Numbered from the stretch's first letter, positions 19,525 through 28,095 are shown. The stretch: 36,167 nt of DNA from an uncultured Prevotella sp. (GCA_905236815.1 CAJOPE010000122.1:1-36167), one strand, 5' to 3'. A program made the numbers and translations. The notes: a model not told the origin generated them from the sequence alone.

Positions 19525-20304
19525 ATGGAAAAATTAAAGATAGCAAATAGGGAGTTCAGTTCACGTCTGTTTGTTGGAACAGGCAAGTTCAGCAATAGTG
19601 CTGTGATGGCTGAGGCCATCAAGGCGAGTGAGAGCGAGATGGTTACTTTCGCCATGAAGCGCATCGACCCAGATGGCGACGATGATAATATGCTTCAGAG
19701 TCTTTCGCTCCCTGGTATTCAGATATTGCCAAATACCAGTGGCGCAAGAGATGCCAAGGAGGCTATCTTTGCTGCTAATATCGCACGTGAGGCCTTTGGA
19801 ACAAATTGGGTGAAACTTGAGATTCATCCCGATCCTCGTTATCTTCTCCCTGATCCTGTAGAAACCTTGAAGGCTACTGAGGAATTGGTAAAGCAGGGTT
19901 TTAATGTATTGCCTTATTGTCAGGCCGACCCTGTGCTTTGTAAGCGTTTGGCCGAAGTGGGAGCTTCTACCGTTATGCCTTTGGCTGCTCCTATCGGCAC
20001 CAATCTGGGCTTGGTTACCCGCGATTTCCTTCAGGCAATCATCGAGGAAGCTACCGTCCCTGTGGTAGTCGATGCAGGCTTGGGCGCCCCTAGTCATGCT
20101 GCTGCCGCTATGGAGATGGGTGCAGATGCTGTTTTGGTGAATACAGCGATTGCTGTTGCAGGCGATCCTGTTGCAATGGCGATTGCCTTCAAGAAAGCTA
20201 CCGAGGCAGGTCGTGAGGCTTATGAGGCAGGTTTGGGCTTGCAGAGTGGCAACTTCCAGGCCGAGGCATCCAGTCCGCTTACTTCTTTCTTAGGTGAGGA
20301 ATAA
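19525..20304 (+). CDS. thiG: Thiazole synthase
   Basis: 259-residue TIM-barrel enzyme that assembles thiazole phosphate from 1-deoxyxylulose 5-phosphate, dehydroglycine and the ThiS thiocarboxylate. I use the ATG at 19525 ([20 protein letters not shown]); the longer open frame from 19393 would run into thiC. The Schiff-base Lys lies in [16 protein letters not shown]. Other landmarks are [47 protein letters not shown] and VLVNTAIA. It follows thiC by 7 bases and precedes thiS by 5, consistent with the ThiG-ThiS partnership. Confidence 0.96.
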   Translation: MEKLKIANREFSSRLFVGTGKFSNSAVMAEAIKASESEMVTFAMKRIDPDGDDDNMLQSLSLPGIQILPNTSGARDAKEAIFAANIAREAFGTNWVKLEIHPDPRYLLPDPVETLKATEELVKQGFNVLPYCQADPVLCKRLAEVGASTVMPLAAPIGTNLGLVTRDFLQAIIEEATVPVVVDAGLGAPSHAAAAMEMGADAVLVNTAIAVAGDPVAMAIAFKKATEAGREAYEAGLGLQSGNFQAEASSPLTSFLGEE

Positions 20305-20309
20305 AAGTT

Positions 20310-20510
20310 ATGAATGTAACTATTAACAATAAGCCAGTTGCCCTCGATGAGGGCACTAGCTTGTCTGCTATAGCCGAGCTTTATAAGGTGCCAGATAAGG
20401 GAGCTGCTATTGCTCTCAACAGCGAGATTATTCATCGTGAGGATTGGTCATCTACTTCGGCTAAGGAAGGCGATGAGATCTTGATTATCAAGGCTTTCTG
20501 CGGAGGATAA
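20310..20510 (+). CDS. thiS: Sulfur carrier protein ThiS
   Basis: 66-residue ubiquitin-like protein whose C-terminal glycine is adenylated (by ThiF) and converted to a thiocarboxylate that donates sulfur to thiazole. It starts MNVTINNKPVALDEG, has the usual GAAIALNSEIIHREDW middle and ends exactly in the obligatory Gly-Gly (KAFCGG). Directly after thiG, as the partnership requires. The adenylating enzyme ThiF is not encoded in this window. Confidence 0.96.
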   Translation: MNVTINNKPVALDEGTSLSAIAELYKVPDKGAAIALNSEIIHREDWSSTSAKEGDEILIIKAFCGG

Positions 20511-20571
20511 TACCGCACTGAGAAGGAAATTCGTTCGGAAGTATATATGAATTATTAAATAAGAAATAGAA

Positions 20572-21702
20572 GTGTTTAGCGATTATATAAGAAAGATTAG
20601 CTGGGAGGAAACCACCCAGCGCATTCTTAGCAAGACGGATGCTGATGTTATCCGGGCACTCAACAAGTCGCATTGCGATGTAGATGACTTCATGGCAATG
20701 ATATCGCCTGCTGGTGCCAAATTCCTGGAGCCAATGGCGCGATTGAGCCGTAAGTACACACTCGAGCGTTTTGGCAACACTATCAATATGTTCATCCCTA
20801 TCTACATCACGAATTCGTGTTGTAATAGTTGTGTATATTGTGGCTTCCATGTGCAGAATCCAATGAAGCGCATCATTCTTACCGAGGAGGAGATTGTAAG
20901 GGAGTATAAGGCGATAAAGGCCTTGGGTCCTTTCGATAATCTGCTCATTGTTACGGGCGAGAACAAGGCGGCTGCAGGTGTCGACTATCTGGCTCGTGCC
21001 CTCGATTTGGCAAAGCCTTATTTCAATAATCTTCAGATAGAGGTGATGCCTCTCGAAATGGAGGATTACAAGGCGTTGCGTGGGCATGGAATGAATGGTG
21101 TTATCTGCTTCCAGGAAACCTATCACGAGGCGAATTACAAGAAGTATCACCCAAGGGGTCCGAAAAGCGATTGGGAGTATCGAGTAAATGGATTCGACCG
21201 TATGGGACAGGCTGATGTTCACAAGATTGGAATGGGTGCCCTCATCGGTTTGGAGGATTGGCGCACCGATGTAACGATGATGGCTTATCATCTTCGCTAT
21301 CTCGAGCAGCATTATTGGCGTACTCAATATAGCTGCAACTTCCCAAGAATGCGTCCTGCATCGAACGATGGTTTCCAACCGAATGTTATTATGAGCGATC
21401 GTGAGTTGGCGCAGGCTACCTTTGCCATGCGTATCTTCGATCATGATGTGGATATTAGCTATAGCACGCGTGAGAATCCTGAGATTCGCAACCACATGGC
21501 TAAACTTGGTGTTACCACAATGAGTAGCGAGAGCCATACCGACCCAGGAGGCTATGCTTGCTATCCAAGCAGTCTGGCTCAGTTCGATGTGAGTGATGCC
21601 CGCAAGACTCCACAGATTATTGCCGACTTAAAGGCAGAGGGTGTGGAGCCTGTATGGAAGAACTGGGATCGCCAGTTCGACCATTTTATGATGAAAGGTT
21701 AA
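20572..21702 (+). CDS. thiH: 2-iminoacetate synthase (tyrosine lyase) ThiH
   Basis: 376-residue radical SAM enzyme that cleaves tyrosine to dehydroglycine for ThiG; this is the anaerobic alternative to the oxidase ThiO. The cluster motif is NSCCNSCVYCGF (Cx3Cx2C). Further landmarks are NLLIVTGENKAAAGVDYL, ICFQETYHEANYKKYHP, IGMGALIGLEDWR and SYSTRENPEIRNHM. The start is GTG at 20572, which gives the full family N-terminus; the first ATG would remove about 40 residues. Last gene of the operon, 61 bases after thiS and followed by a clear terminator. Confidence 0.96.
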   Translation: MFSDYIRKISWEETTQRILSKTDADVIRALNKSHCDVDDFMAMISPAGAKFLEPMARLSRKYTLERFGNTINMFIPIYITNSCCNSCVYCGFHVQNPMKRIILTEEEIVREYKAIKALGPFDNLLIVTGENKAAAGVDYLARALDLAKPYFNNLQIEVMPLEMEDYKALRGHGMNGVICFQETYHEANYKKYHPRGPKSDWEYRVNGFDRMGQADVHKIGMGALIGLEDWRTDVTMMAYHLRYLEQHYWRTQYSCNFPRMRPASNDGFQPNVIMSDRELAQATFAMRIFDHDVDISYSTRENPEIRNHMAKLGVTTMSSESHTDPGGYACYPSSLAQFDVSDARKTPQIIADLKAEGVEPVWKNWDRQFDHFMMKG

Positions 21703-21710
21703 TTCTTCTT

Positions 21711-21747
21711 TGAGGCTGTTTATTTTTATATTCAGCCTCATTTTTTT
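21711..21747 (+). terminator. Rho-independent terminator of the thi operon
   Basis: Perfect 8-bp stem TGAGGCTG (21711-21718) / CAGCCTCA (21733-21740) followed by seven T, eight bases after the thiH stop. Confidence 0.92.
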
Positions 21748-21862
21748 CTCTGCATAACAAATCTTTTTGTCTGATAATTCATAATTTCCAGACTAGGGTG
21801 AGTTTGTTGTATGTTAATACGTAATCTAGCCTGGATAATTCATAAAAGACTTGTTTCCAACA

Positions 21863-21995
21863 TTTCTCTCCCGCTTGTGGGGGAGATCAAAGCGAGGATA
21901 TGCCACGAGCTAGGTTTATTTGCTAATTATTAATAGCTTTGCTGCTTAATCTTGTGGCATTCCCTCTCTCAATCTCCCCCGCGAGCGGGGGAGAA
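21863..21995. mobile_element. 133-bp nested inverted-repeat element (MITE/REP-like)
   Basis: Arms of ~45 bp at 21863-21909 and 21951-21995 are inverted copies of each other. Each arm carries its own GC hairpin (for example CTCCCCCGCGAGCGGGGGAG at 21974-21993) and ends inward in TGCCAC(G/A)AG. The AT-rich centre is 21910-21950. A homologous core in inverted orientation lies at 23282-23346, and a hairpin fragment with similar flank at 22702-22721. Non-coding. Confidence 0.7.
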
Positions 21996-22094
21996 GTATG
22001 GTAAGATAATTCTTCTATGCATTATCCTGGATAGGAATATCCAAATTAGGCTGTAATATGAAAGTTTGGCGAAATTGGGCTGTTTTCAGCTGCT

Positions 22095-22164
22095 AAATGG
22101 CGTGTTAAGACTTTGTAAATGGTGCATTTAGACTTCGTAAATGGCGCATTTAGACTTCGTAAAT
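22095..22164. repeat. 22-bp tandem repeats with small palindromes (array 2)
   Basis: AAAT begins at 22095, 22117, 22139 and 22161: three full units and a partial one, exact 22-bp period. The core palindrome is AAATGGCGCATTT, followed by an AGACTTCGT spacer. Same family as 2395-2460. Confidence 0.85.
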
Positions 22165-22370
22165 CTATATAATTCATAAGGCTACTTTTTTTCAGATAAC
22201 TACAGCCTTGAAAAGACTATAGCTATTTCTCCGCCAATTTTTTGAAAATCCTATTTTACCTTTTGTGAATTATTCTGGTTAAGAGTTCTCTTTAATGGGT
22301 TGATGTGCTTTATAGATGTTGGATAACGAAGTTTGTAATAATATTTAAACTATCGAGCGCAATCTAAGCC

Positions 22371-22629
22371 TATCTAAGAAATTTAGATAAATTTAGGTAA
22401 CTTTTGTGTTACTCAAAACCCTCTATCTAAATGGTTTTAGTTATCTAAGTTGTGTTTAGATACGTAATGTATTGATACGTAGTGTGTTAGGTGCCCTATC
22501 TAAATTTCTTAGATACTTAGATAAAATGTTAAAATAAGAGCGAATTCGAGAGTGCTGTGTATATATAGAGTGTAATAATACAAAATAGAAGTAGGTTTTC
22601 CTAACATTAGGTTATCTAAAATTTAGATA
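22371..22629. repeat. Cluster of TATCTAA/TTAGATA palindromes upstream of the Fur-family gene
   Basis: About ten copies of TATCTAA or its complement. Three form 17-19-bp palindromes: TATCTAAGAAATTTAGATA (22371-22389), its reverse complement at 22497-22515, and TATCTAAAATTTAGATA (22613-22629). They lie in the 1.1-kb gene-free stretch 21703-22847, which otherwise holds the terminator, the 133-bp element and the 22-bp array. Confidence 0.7.
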
Positions 22630-22701
22630 AATAGCCGTTAATTGCGAATTATTTCTATAAATTGTTGTAATATTTCGTATTAAGTGTGTACTTCTTTCAT
22701 A

Positions 22702-22721
22702 TCTCCCCATCGAGCGGGGGG
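22702..22721. repeat. Fragment of the GC-hairpin repeat
   Basis: TCTCCCC and CGAGCGGGGGG halves with a downstream GTATGGTAAG segment match the right end of the 21863-21995 element and its flank (GTATGGTAAGATAATTC). Confidence 0.5.
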
Positions 22722-22820
22722 CAGTGGTATGGTAAGGTTATCCTATAGATTATCTAGGTTAGATGAAAGCTAATACGAAAGTAAAGTGAGGATAATAGTA
22801 AAGAAATCAAGAAAAAGTAG

Positions 22821-22828
22821 TATATTTG
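22821..22828 (+). promoter_or_regulatory. -7 box for the Fur-family gene
   Basis: TATATTTG (TAnnTTTG), 19 bases before the ATG at 22848. Confidence 0.55.
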
Positions 22829-22847
22829 TCAGCAAATAGAATGCTTT

Positions 22848-23276
22848 ATGAGAGACGAAGAATACTTTGTGAAGAAACTCGAGTTCAGAGACATCAAGCC
22901 CACCTCTTCCCGATTGCTGATTCTGCATGAGATGTATAGGGGCGATGAGGCTGTTTCTATGCCCGATTTAGAGCGTTTGCTGCCTACGGTGGATAAATCC
23001 ACCATCAGTCGAACTTTAGCGCTTTTCCTGCTTCATAAATTAATTCATGCTATTGATGATGGATCGGGCGTGTTGAAATACAATGTTTGCGATGACGACT
23101 GCGATTGTTCGGTTGATTTTGAGCATACTCATTTCTATTGCGAAAATTGCCATCGCACCTTCTGTCTCAAGCATATAGCTGTACCGGTTGTTTCTCTTCC
23201 GGATGGCTTCACCCTCAACAGTATCAACTATGTGTTGAAGGGATTATGTCCGGAATGTGCAGAGAAACTGAAATAA
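22848..23276 (+). CDS. Fur-family metal- or peroxide-responsive transcriptional regulator
   Basis: 142-residue DNA-binding protein. The N-terminal winged helix (about 8-80) reads KPTSSRLLILHEMY, PDLERLLPTVDKSTISRTLALFLLHKLIHAI. The C-terminal dimerisation domain has HTHFYCENCHRTFCLKH with CxxC and the closing LCPECAEKL CxxC, the structural zinc site of many Fur, Zur and PerR proteins. A CDDDCDCS insertion before the dimer domain is extra acidic and Cys-rich. The sequence does not settle which metal or signal it senses. Monocistronic, with its own -7 box. The palindrome cluster upstream is a possible but distant operator region. Confidence 0.88.
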   Translation: MRDEEYFVKKLEFRDIKPTSSRLLILHEMYRGDEAVSMPDLERLLPTVDKSTISRTLALFLLHKLIHAIDDGSGVLKYNVCDDDCDCSVDFEHTHFYCENCHRTFCLKHIAVPVVSLPDGFTLNSINYVLKGLCPECAEKLK

Positions 23277-23281
23277 AAAAA

Positions 23282-23346
23282 GGCATGCCACAAGATTAAG
23301 CTGCAATACTTATTAGTCAGCAAATAAACCTTGCTTGTGGCATACC
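23282..23346. repeat. Inverted-repeat element between convergent genes (partial copy of the 133-bp element)
   Basis: Arms GGCATGCCACAAG (23282-23294) and CTTGTGGCATACC (23334-23346). The whole matches the reverse complement of the core at about 21897-21965 closely (shared AAGATTAAGC, AGCAAATAAACC), without the outer GC hairpins. It lies between the Fur-family gene and dusB and may serve as a bidirectional terminator. Confidence 0.65.
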
Positions 23347-23401
23347 CTCTTTAGTTCAATAGTCTTTTATTTTGTGCGATTGGCTTTTGACACGCTCCCA
23401 A

Positions 23402-24370
23402 CTATAATTTTTCAATATTTTCTTCTTTCAATGTTTCCCTGCATTCCTCGAGGATAGCGATGAGCTCATCCTTATGGGTAGCACGCAGCATCTTGATGCG
23501 GGTTTCCTTGAAGTTTGGCACACCCTTGAAAATAGGGCTGGCGGCCAAATGGCGGCGGGTGTGGAGAATGCCTCGGTATTCATCGATGCGGTTGACATTG
23601 ATTTCCAACTGCTCCTCCAACACATCGATTTTCTCATCAAGTGTTAGTTCTTTCTCGGAGAAGAACCAAGGCTGTCCAAAGGTGGCACGACCTACCATCA
23701 CGGCATCTACACCATAATCGTCGAATGCCTTGTTAGCCTGTTCGATAGAAACGATATCACCATTGCCGATGATTGGAATATGGATGCGAGGGTTCTTCTT
23801 AACCTCGCCAATTAAGCTCCAGTCGGCTTCGCCAGTATACATCTGACTACGAGTGCGGCCATGGATAGTCAAAGCCTGAATGCCGCAGTCCTGCAGCTGT
23901 TCGGCAAGGTCGGTAATAATGAGATTATCCTGATCCCATCCCAAGCGTGTTTTGGCAGTAACCGGAACGTTAACGGCTTTAGCCACCTCTCTTGCGATGT
24001 CGAGCATCAAAGGTACATTTCGCAGCAATCCAGCACCAGCACCCTTTCCAGCCACCTTCTTAACCGGACAGCCGAAGTTCAAGTCGATGATATCAGGATG
24101 AACCGATTCCACAATCTTGGCAGCTTCCACCATAGGCTCCACCTCCTTACCATAAATCTGAATACCCACAGGGCGTTCCTCGTCGTTGATTTTCATCTTC
24201 TCGAGCGTTGATTTTATGGAGCGGATAATGGCATCGGCAGCCACGAACTCTGTATAAACCATCTTGGCGCCAAAGCGCTTGCAGAGCATGCGGAAACCTA
24301 CATCCGTTACATCCTCCATTGGGGCGAGGAAAAGCGGACGCTCGCCAAAATCTATTGTACCAATCTTCAT
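23402..24370 (-). CDS. dusB: tRNA-dihydrouridine synthase (DusB family)
   Basis: 322-residue FMN-dependent enzyme that reduces specific uridines in tRNA to dihydrouridine. The barrel start LFLAPMEDVTDVGFRMLC, the active-site region DLNFGCPVKKVAGKGAGAGLL (catalytic Cys in GCP), TAKTRLGWD, IHGRTRSQMYTGEADW and the FMN-phosphate loop IPIIGNGDI and AVMVGRATFGQPW are all present, followed by the helical tRNA-binding C-terminus. DusB-type is chosen from the Bacteroidota pattern; DusA or DusC are less likely. The upstream side is the long degenerate repeat tract 24371-24932, in which I could not find a clear promoter. Confidence 0.94.
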   Translation of the reverse strand: MKIGTIDFGERPLFLAPMEDVTDVGFRMLCKRFGAKMVYTEFVAADAIIRSIKSTLEKMKINDEERPVGIQIYGKEVEPMVEAAKIVESVHPDIIDLNFGCPVKKVAGKGAGAGLLRNVPLMLDIAREVAKAVNVPVTAKTRLGWDQDNLIITDLAEQLQDCGIQALTIHGRTRSQMYTGEADWSLIGEVKKNPRIHIPIIGNGDIVSIEQANKAFDDYGVDAVMVGRATFGQPWFFSEKELTLDEKIDVLEEQLEINVNRIDEYRGILHTRRHLAASPIFKGVPNFKETRIKMLRATHKDELIAILEECRETLKEENIEKL

Positions 24371-24932
24371 TATTTCTAATTCCTATTCTTTAATTCTATA
24401 ATTCTTGATCTCTCATCCGATAATCTGATTTTTTAATCAGATAGCCCAGATTTGAAATCCCGATAATCTTTAATTTTTAGCCTAATAATCAAGTAATTCA
24501 ATACTCTTAATCCGACATCAGATAGTCGCTAGTTTGAACTCCTGACACCCATTAATCATAAGCTTGATAATCTGATACTTTAAAATCAGATAGACTAAGT
24601 TTGAACCCCCGATAATCTAGCAATTCAATACTCTTAATCTGAATATCAGATATTTACTAGTTTGAACTCCTGATAATTCGAAATCTTAAATCAGAAAATC
24701 AAGTAATCCTTAATCTCTAATCTTTAATCCGAACATCCCTAATTTAAAATCAGATAGCCTTTGATCTATAGCTTGATAATCAAGTAATTCAATACTCTTA
24801 ATCTGAACATCAGATATTTCCTAGTTTGAACTCCTGATAATTCGAAATCTTAAATCAGAGAATCAAGTAATCTTTAATCTATAATCCTCTAATCTCTAAT
24901 TCTCTAATCTATAATCCGAAATCCGAATATCC
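24371..24932. repeat. Degenerate AT-rich tandem repeat tract
   Basis: About 560 bp of related words, with no gene. The unit AATTCAATACTCTTAATC recurs at 24495, 24622 and 24786 (steps of 127 and 164 bp), each followed by (G)A(C/T)ATCAGATA, then TAGTTTGAACTCCTGA and, in the last two, ATTCGAAATCTTAAATCAGA. Shorter TAATCTNTAATC words fill the remainder. It lies between the stop of the thioesterase gene and the start of dusB. Confidence 0.8.
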
Positions 24933-25346
24933 TCAATCCGATACAACCATATACTTTTCGAAGGCCTTATCATATTCCTCGCTATTTCCGAGGCGGCCAT
25001 TGATGAGGCAAACCAACTCGACGGTAGCTCTGCAGCAGAGCTTCTCATCGCTCTTACGGAGAATATCCTGATGGAAGACATAGCGGATGCCCTGCTTCTC
25101 AAGCCATAAACGGGAGATGAACCAATCATCGCAACGCAGTGGAGTTTTATACTGCAGATTCATTCTTGCCACAACAGCATCAATTCCACGCTCGTGCATC
25201 TCGCTGAAACTCAAGCCGGTGGAACGCAAGAAGCAATGGCGGGTATGCTCGAAATAATGCAGATAATTGGCATTATTTACGATTCCCTCGATGTCGCACT
25301 CATAGTCGCGAACTTCCATTTCTGTTTCAAATATGTGCTTAGACAT
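24933..25346 (-). CDS. Hot-dog fold acyl-CoA thioesterase (4-hydroxybenzoyl-CoA thioesterase/YbgC family)
   Basis: 137-residue enzyme expected to hydrolyse acyl-CoA or acyl-ACP thioesters. The N-terminal motif EVRDYECDIEGIVNNANYL corresponds to the family VRxxDxDxxGxVxxxxY active-site helix, with the Asp retained, followed by YFEHTRHCFL on the hot-dog helix. The later strands RMNLQYKTPLRCDDWF and CCRATVELVCL are typical. Substrate unknown. A -7 box lies 26 bases upstream. Confidence 0.9.
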   Translation of the reverse strand: MSKHIFETEMEVRDYECDIEGIVNNANYLHYFEHTRHCFLRSTGLSFSEMHERGIDAVVARMNLQYKTPLRCDDWFISRLWLEKQGIRYVFHQDILRKSDEKLCCRATVELVCLINGRLGNSEEYDKAFEKYMVVSD

Positions 25347-25371
25347 TTTCCTTATGATTTGATTATGGTTG

Positions 25372-25379
25372 CAAAGTTA
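25372..25379 (-). promoter_or_regulatory. -7 box for the thioesterase gene
   Basis: Minus-strand TAACTTTG, 26 bases before the start at 25346. Confidence 0.55.
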
Positions 25380-25467
25380 CGAACTTTCTGTCGAAAAATT
25401 GTATATTCGCTTATTTTAACTCATATTTTGAGTGTTCTCGTAGGGCTGTAATATCTTGACAACTCGA

Positions 25468-26598
25468 CTATTTCAATAAATGATACATGCCTCCGGCAAG
25501 GGTTTTGATAATGCCTTTCATCTCGAGCATGAATAGGATAGAGGTGGCTTGCTGGATGGATAGACCTGCTTGTACGGCAATGAAATTCAACTGAAGATCA
25601 TTGTTGCGGGTAAGCACATCAACAATTTTCTGTTCCTCGTTTGATAATTCCGGAAATAGCTGACGCTCAATGCCTTTGGATTGTGCTTTGAAGAGTAGGG
25701 CATCTTCCTGCCATCCCATCGCTTCTACAAAGTCCTTGGCACAGGTAATCATAGCCGCCCCATTGTTGCGGATGAGATTGTTGCAGCCCTCGCTGTAGAT
25801 ATCGCCGACTCTGCCAGGGAAGGCGAAAACATCTCGGCCATAGCTTTGCGAAATCTCGGTGGTGATGAGGCCACCGCCCTTCTTTGCGCTTTCTATGAGG
25901 ATGCTGGCATCCGACATACCGGCTACAATTCGGTTTCGGCGAACGAAGTTCATCTTGTCGGCATTGGTCTGTGTGAGAAATTCCGATAGTAAGCCTCCTT
26001 GGTTTACCATTTTGTTTGCTGTAGACATGTGTCGGCGAGGGTAGAGGTCGTCTAATCCGTGGGCAAGTACTCCCACCGTCTCGTATCCGTATTTGAGTGC
26101 CTCGTCGTGGGCATGAATATCCACTCCATAAGCCAATCCGCTTACTATCAATACTTTCGGACAAAGGGTTTTTAGTTCCTGGATAAATTTTCGGATAAGA
26201 TCCTGTCCGTAAATAGTACATTGGCGGGTGCCAATAATGTTGATAACCCGCTTCTGGTTTAAGTCGGCATTGCCCTTGTAGAAGAGCATCAAGGGAGCAT
26301 CGTCCACCTCTTTCAAACGTTGAGGGTATCGCTCATCAATGAGTGTAAGTGGCAGAATATCGTGCTGAATATCATATTCCATTTCCACTTCCGCCCTTTT
26401 CATCGGTTCATCGAGCTGCTTCAAAGCCTCGATGAGCCGGTCGGAAGCATCAGGAATGACATCCTTGATGTTATTGCGATTCTCGATAACGGCAGTAGCC
26501 GATCCGAGCATTCGGTATATCTGAAGTAATCCGCTGAGTGTGAAGTAATTAATTCGCGTCAGCGCGATAGTATTTAGAATTTCCTGTTCTGAAACCAT
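25468..26598 (-). CDS. dprA: DNA processing protein DprA/Smf
   Basis: 376-residue single-strand DNA-binding protein that protects incoming DNA and loads RecA in natural transformation; present in many bacteria with no known competence. An N-terminal helical (HhH/SAM-like) region of ~100 residues precedes the Rossmann core: INIIGTRQCTIYGQDL, IVSGLAYGVDIHAHDEAL, VGVLAHGLDDLYPRRH, FVRRNRIVAGMSDASILIES, GGGLITTEIS and DVFAFPG. The C-terminal ~60 residues form the winged-helix DprA_WH domain (LQLNFIAVQAGLSIQQAT...MLEMKGIIKTLAGG). 121 bases separate it from the thioesterase gene, which has its own promoter box. Confidence 0.95.
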   Translation of the reverse strand: MVSEQEILNTIALTRINYFTLSGLLQIYRMLGSATAVIENRNNIKDVIPDASDRLIEALKQLDEPMKRAEVEMEYDIQHDILPLTLIDERYPQRLKEVDDAPLMLFYKGNADLNQKRVINIIGTRQCTIYGQDLIRKFIQELKTLCPKVLIVSGLAYGVDIHAHDEALKYGYETVGVLAHGLDDLYPRRHMSTANKMVNQGGLLSEFLTQTNADKMNFVRRNRIVAGMSDASILIESAKKGGGLITTEISQSYGRDVFAFPGRVGDIYSEGCNNLIRNNGAAMITCAKDFVEAMGWQEDALLFKAQSKGIERQLFPELSNEEQKIVDVLTRNNDLQLNFIAVQAGLSIQQATSILFMLEMKGIIKTLAGGMYHLLK

Positions 26599-26782
26599 AT
26601 TCTTGAATTATTAATATCGGATATTTTATAAAATGGAAGGATTGAATTTTTAGTATAGAAATGAGCTCTTTTTATACCCCTGCTTTGAGGAAATATCCTT
26701 CAAAATAGTTTTGAAATTAAAATATCACATTATTTTCTCCTACTTAACTCTTAAACTTCTATTTTTCCTAACTAGGAAATGA

Positions 26783-28078
26783 CTAGCTTTTCTTGAGATA
26801 TTCATACCCAATTCGACATCTCAGACATTCCTTTTTGTTGCAATATTCATTTTTCAGCTGAATAAGCGCCTGACTATCCCCCGCATTCTCAACAGCCAGT
26901 CCTACTTGCTGCCACATTCTCACGATGTAATTATTTTCCGCCTTGAGCTCCTCCAGGAAGTCGAAAGCACGATCACAGAGTTTCTCGTCCATTTTATGTC
27001 TGCCATAGGCAAAAAGCATAGGAATAGCTGTATTAATCATCAAGAGGTTGAGGCTGAAAGGCGAAATGCTTTTCTCGTTCATCTCGCTGCAAGAACCGAA
27101 GGTATAATGAGTTGACCAATAAGGAGTTACCGATGTCTTTAATACCTCCTTCGTATCCTTAACCGTAGTACATTCCAATAGCTGGCTCAATCCAGCCTTC
27201 CGTTGGAAATAGAGATTGGCGAGTTGAGAAATACGGATATGCGGAAAGTTCTGCGGCCGGAGTCGAAGAAACTTCCACAACTTATAGTCCATCGGCTTCA
27301 GCGAGAACTTATGTGCGAGATAGAGATACTCATTCCTCAACTTAGAGAAATATCCCTCGTCGAGCGCTTCCTGCTGATATCTTTCAGGAATTGCCTTAAG
27401 ATCCAACAAACCAGCCTGTCCCATAAAGATGGCCTCAATCTGAAAGAGATTGTCGCGATGATGATCGACATCGTGCAGAGGCAGGTTGAGCGCCCATTCC
27501 TCGAAGGCATCGCCATTGATGCCAAAGCCATAATTGCGGGCGAGAGTAACGAAATAGCCGTTCTCCCACGAACCATTGCATTGCTCAACACGGTGCTGGA
27601 TGGCCGCCGTTTTCTGCTCCAATCGCTCTGTTTGAAGGGCACTCATCCAGGAATGCACCATCAGTCGGGTGAGACTCGGAATGATTTTATAGCAAGGCGG
27701 ATACTTATCCGTAGAGAGCAACTCCCGATAATGGAGAAGCACGTTTTCGGGAATATCCAATTGCATCTGAGGCAGGTAATCGCCTCGGAAGTTCTTTGCC
27801 TGTGCATCGATAGAGCCGCAAACATGCAGAATGACATTATCGTATCGCTCATCCTTGTCGTGATGATGTAAATACCAGTCACTTGCCCTGTCGTGAATTT
27901 CGACATTGCCTACCCATAAAGTACCGTTGATTTTGATTTTGGAATTAAAAAAATCAGGACCAGCGTTGGTGTTATGTAATCCGGGGTCAATCACTTCTAC
28001 TAGGTGCCCATCGGTTGTCCTGAGTTCTTTGAGTGGGAACAATTTATGCTTCCAGACATAATGCAAAAGCAGTTCCAT
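26783..28078 (-). CDS. DUF2851 family protein
   Basis: 431-residue protein of a family I know mainly from Bacteroidota, with no established function. Conserved landmarks are MELLLHYVWKHKLF at the start, IDPGLHNTNAGPDFFNSKIKI, GNVEIHDRASDWYLHHHDKD and NVILHVCGS. The C-terminus holds a Cys group, YCNKKECLRCRIGYEYL, which looks like a metal- or cluster-binding site (CxxxxCxxC). The GPDFxxAxI...GxVEIH pattern recalls nuclease folds, but that is inference. Divergent from dapB, with a shared 130-bp intergenic promoter region. Confidence 0.88.
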   Translation of the reverse strand: MELLLHYVWKHKLFPLKELRTTDGHLVEVIDPGLHNTNAGPDFFNSKIKINGTLWVGNVEIHDRASDWYLHHHDKDERYDNVILHVCGSIDAQAKNFRGDYLPQMQLDIPENVLLHYRELLSTDKYPPCYKIIPSLTRLMVHSWMSALQTERLEQKTAAIQHRVEQCNGSWENGYFVTLARNYGFGINGDAFEEWALNLPLHDVDHHRDNLFQIEAIFMGQAGLLDLKAIPERYQQEALDEGYFSKLRNEYLYLAHKFSLKPMDYKLWKFLRLRPQNFPHIRISQLANLYFQRKAGLSQLLECTTVKDTKEVLKTSVTPYWSTHYTFGSCSEMNEKSISPFSLNLLMINTAIPMLFAYGRHKMDEKLCDRAFDFLEELKAENNYIVRMWQQVGLAVENAGDSQALIQLKNEYCNKKECLRCRIGYEYLKKS

Positions 28079-28095
28079 TAAGCTAAATTTTAGTG

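Noticed and set aside
20488..21537. 349-codon minus-strand frame opposite thiH
   Set aside because: Shadow of thiH, which has all catalytic motifs.
24371..24932. Decayed coding gene
   Set aside because: Stop codons occur in all frames and the sequence is explained by repeated AT-rich words.
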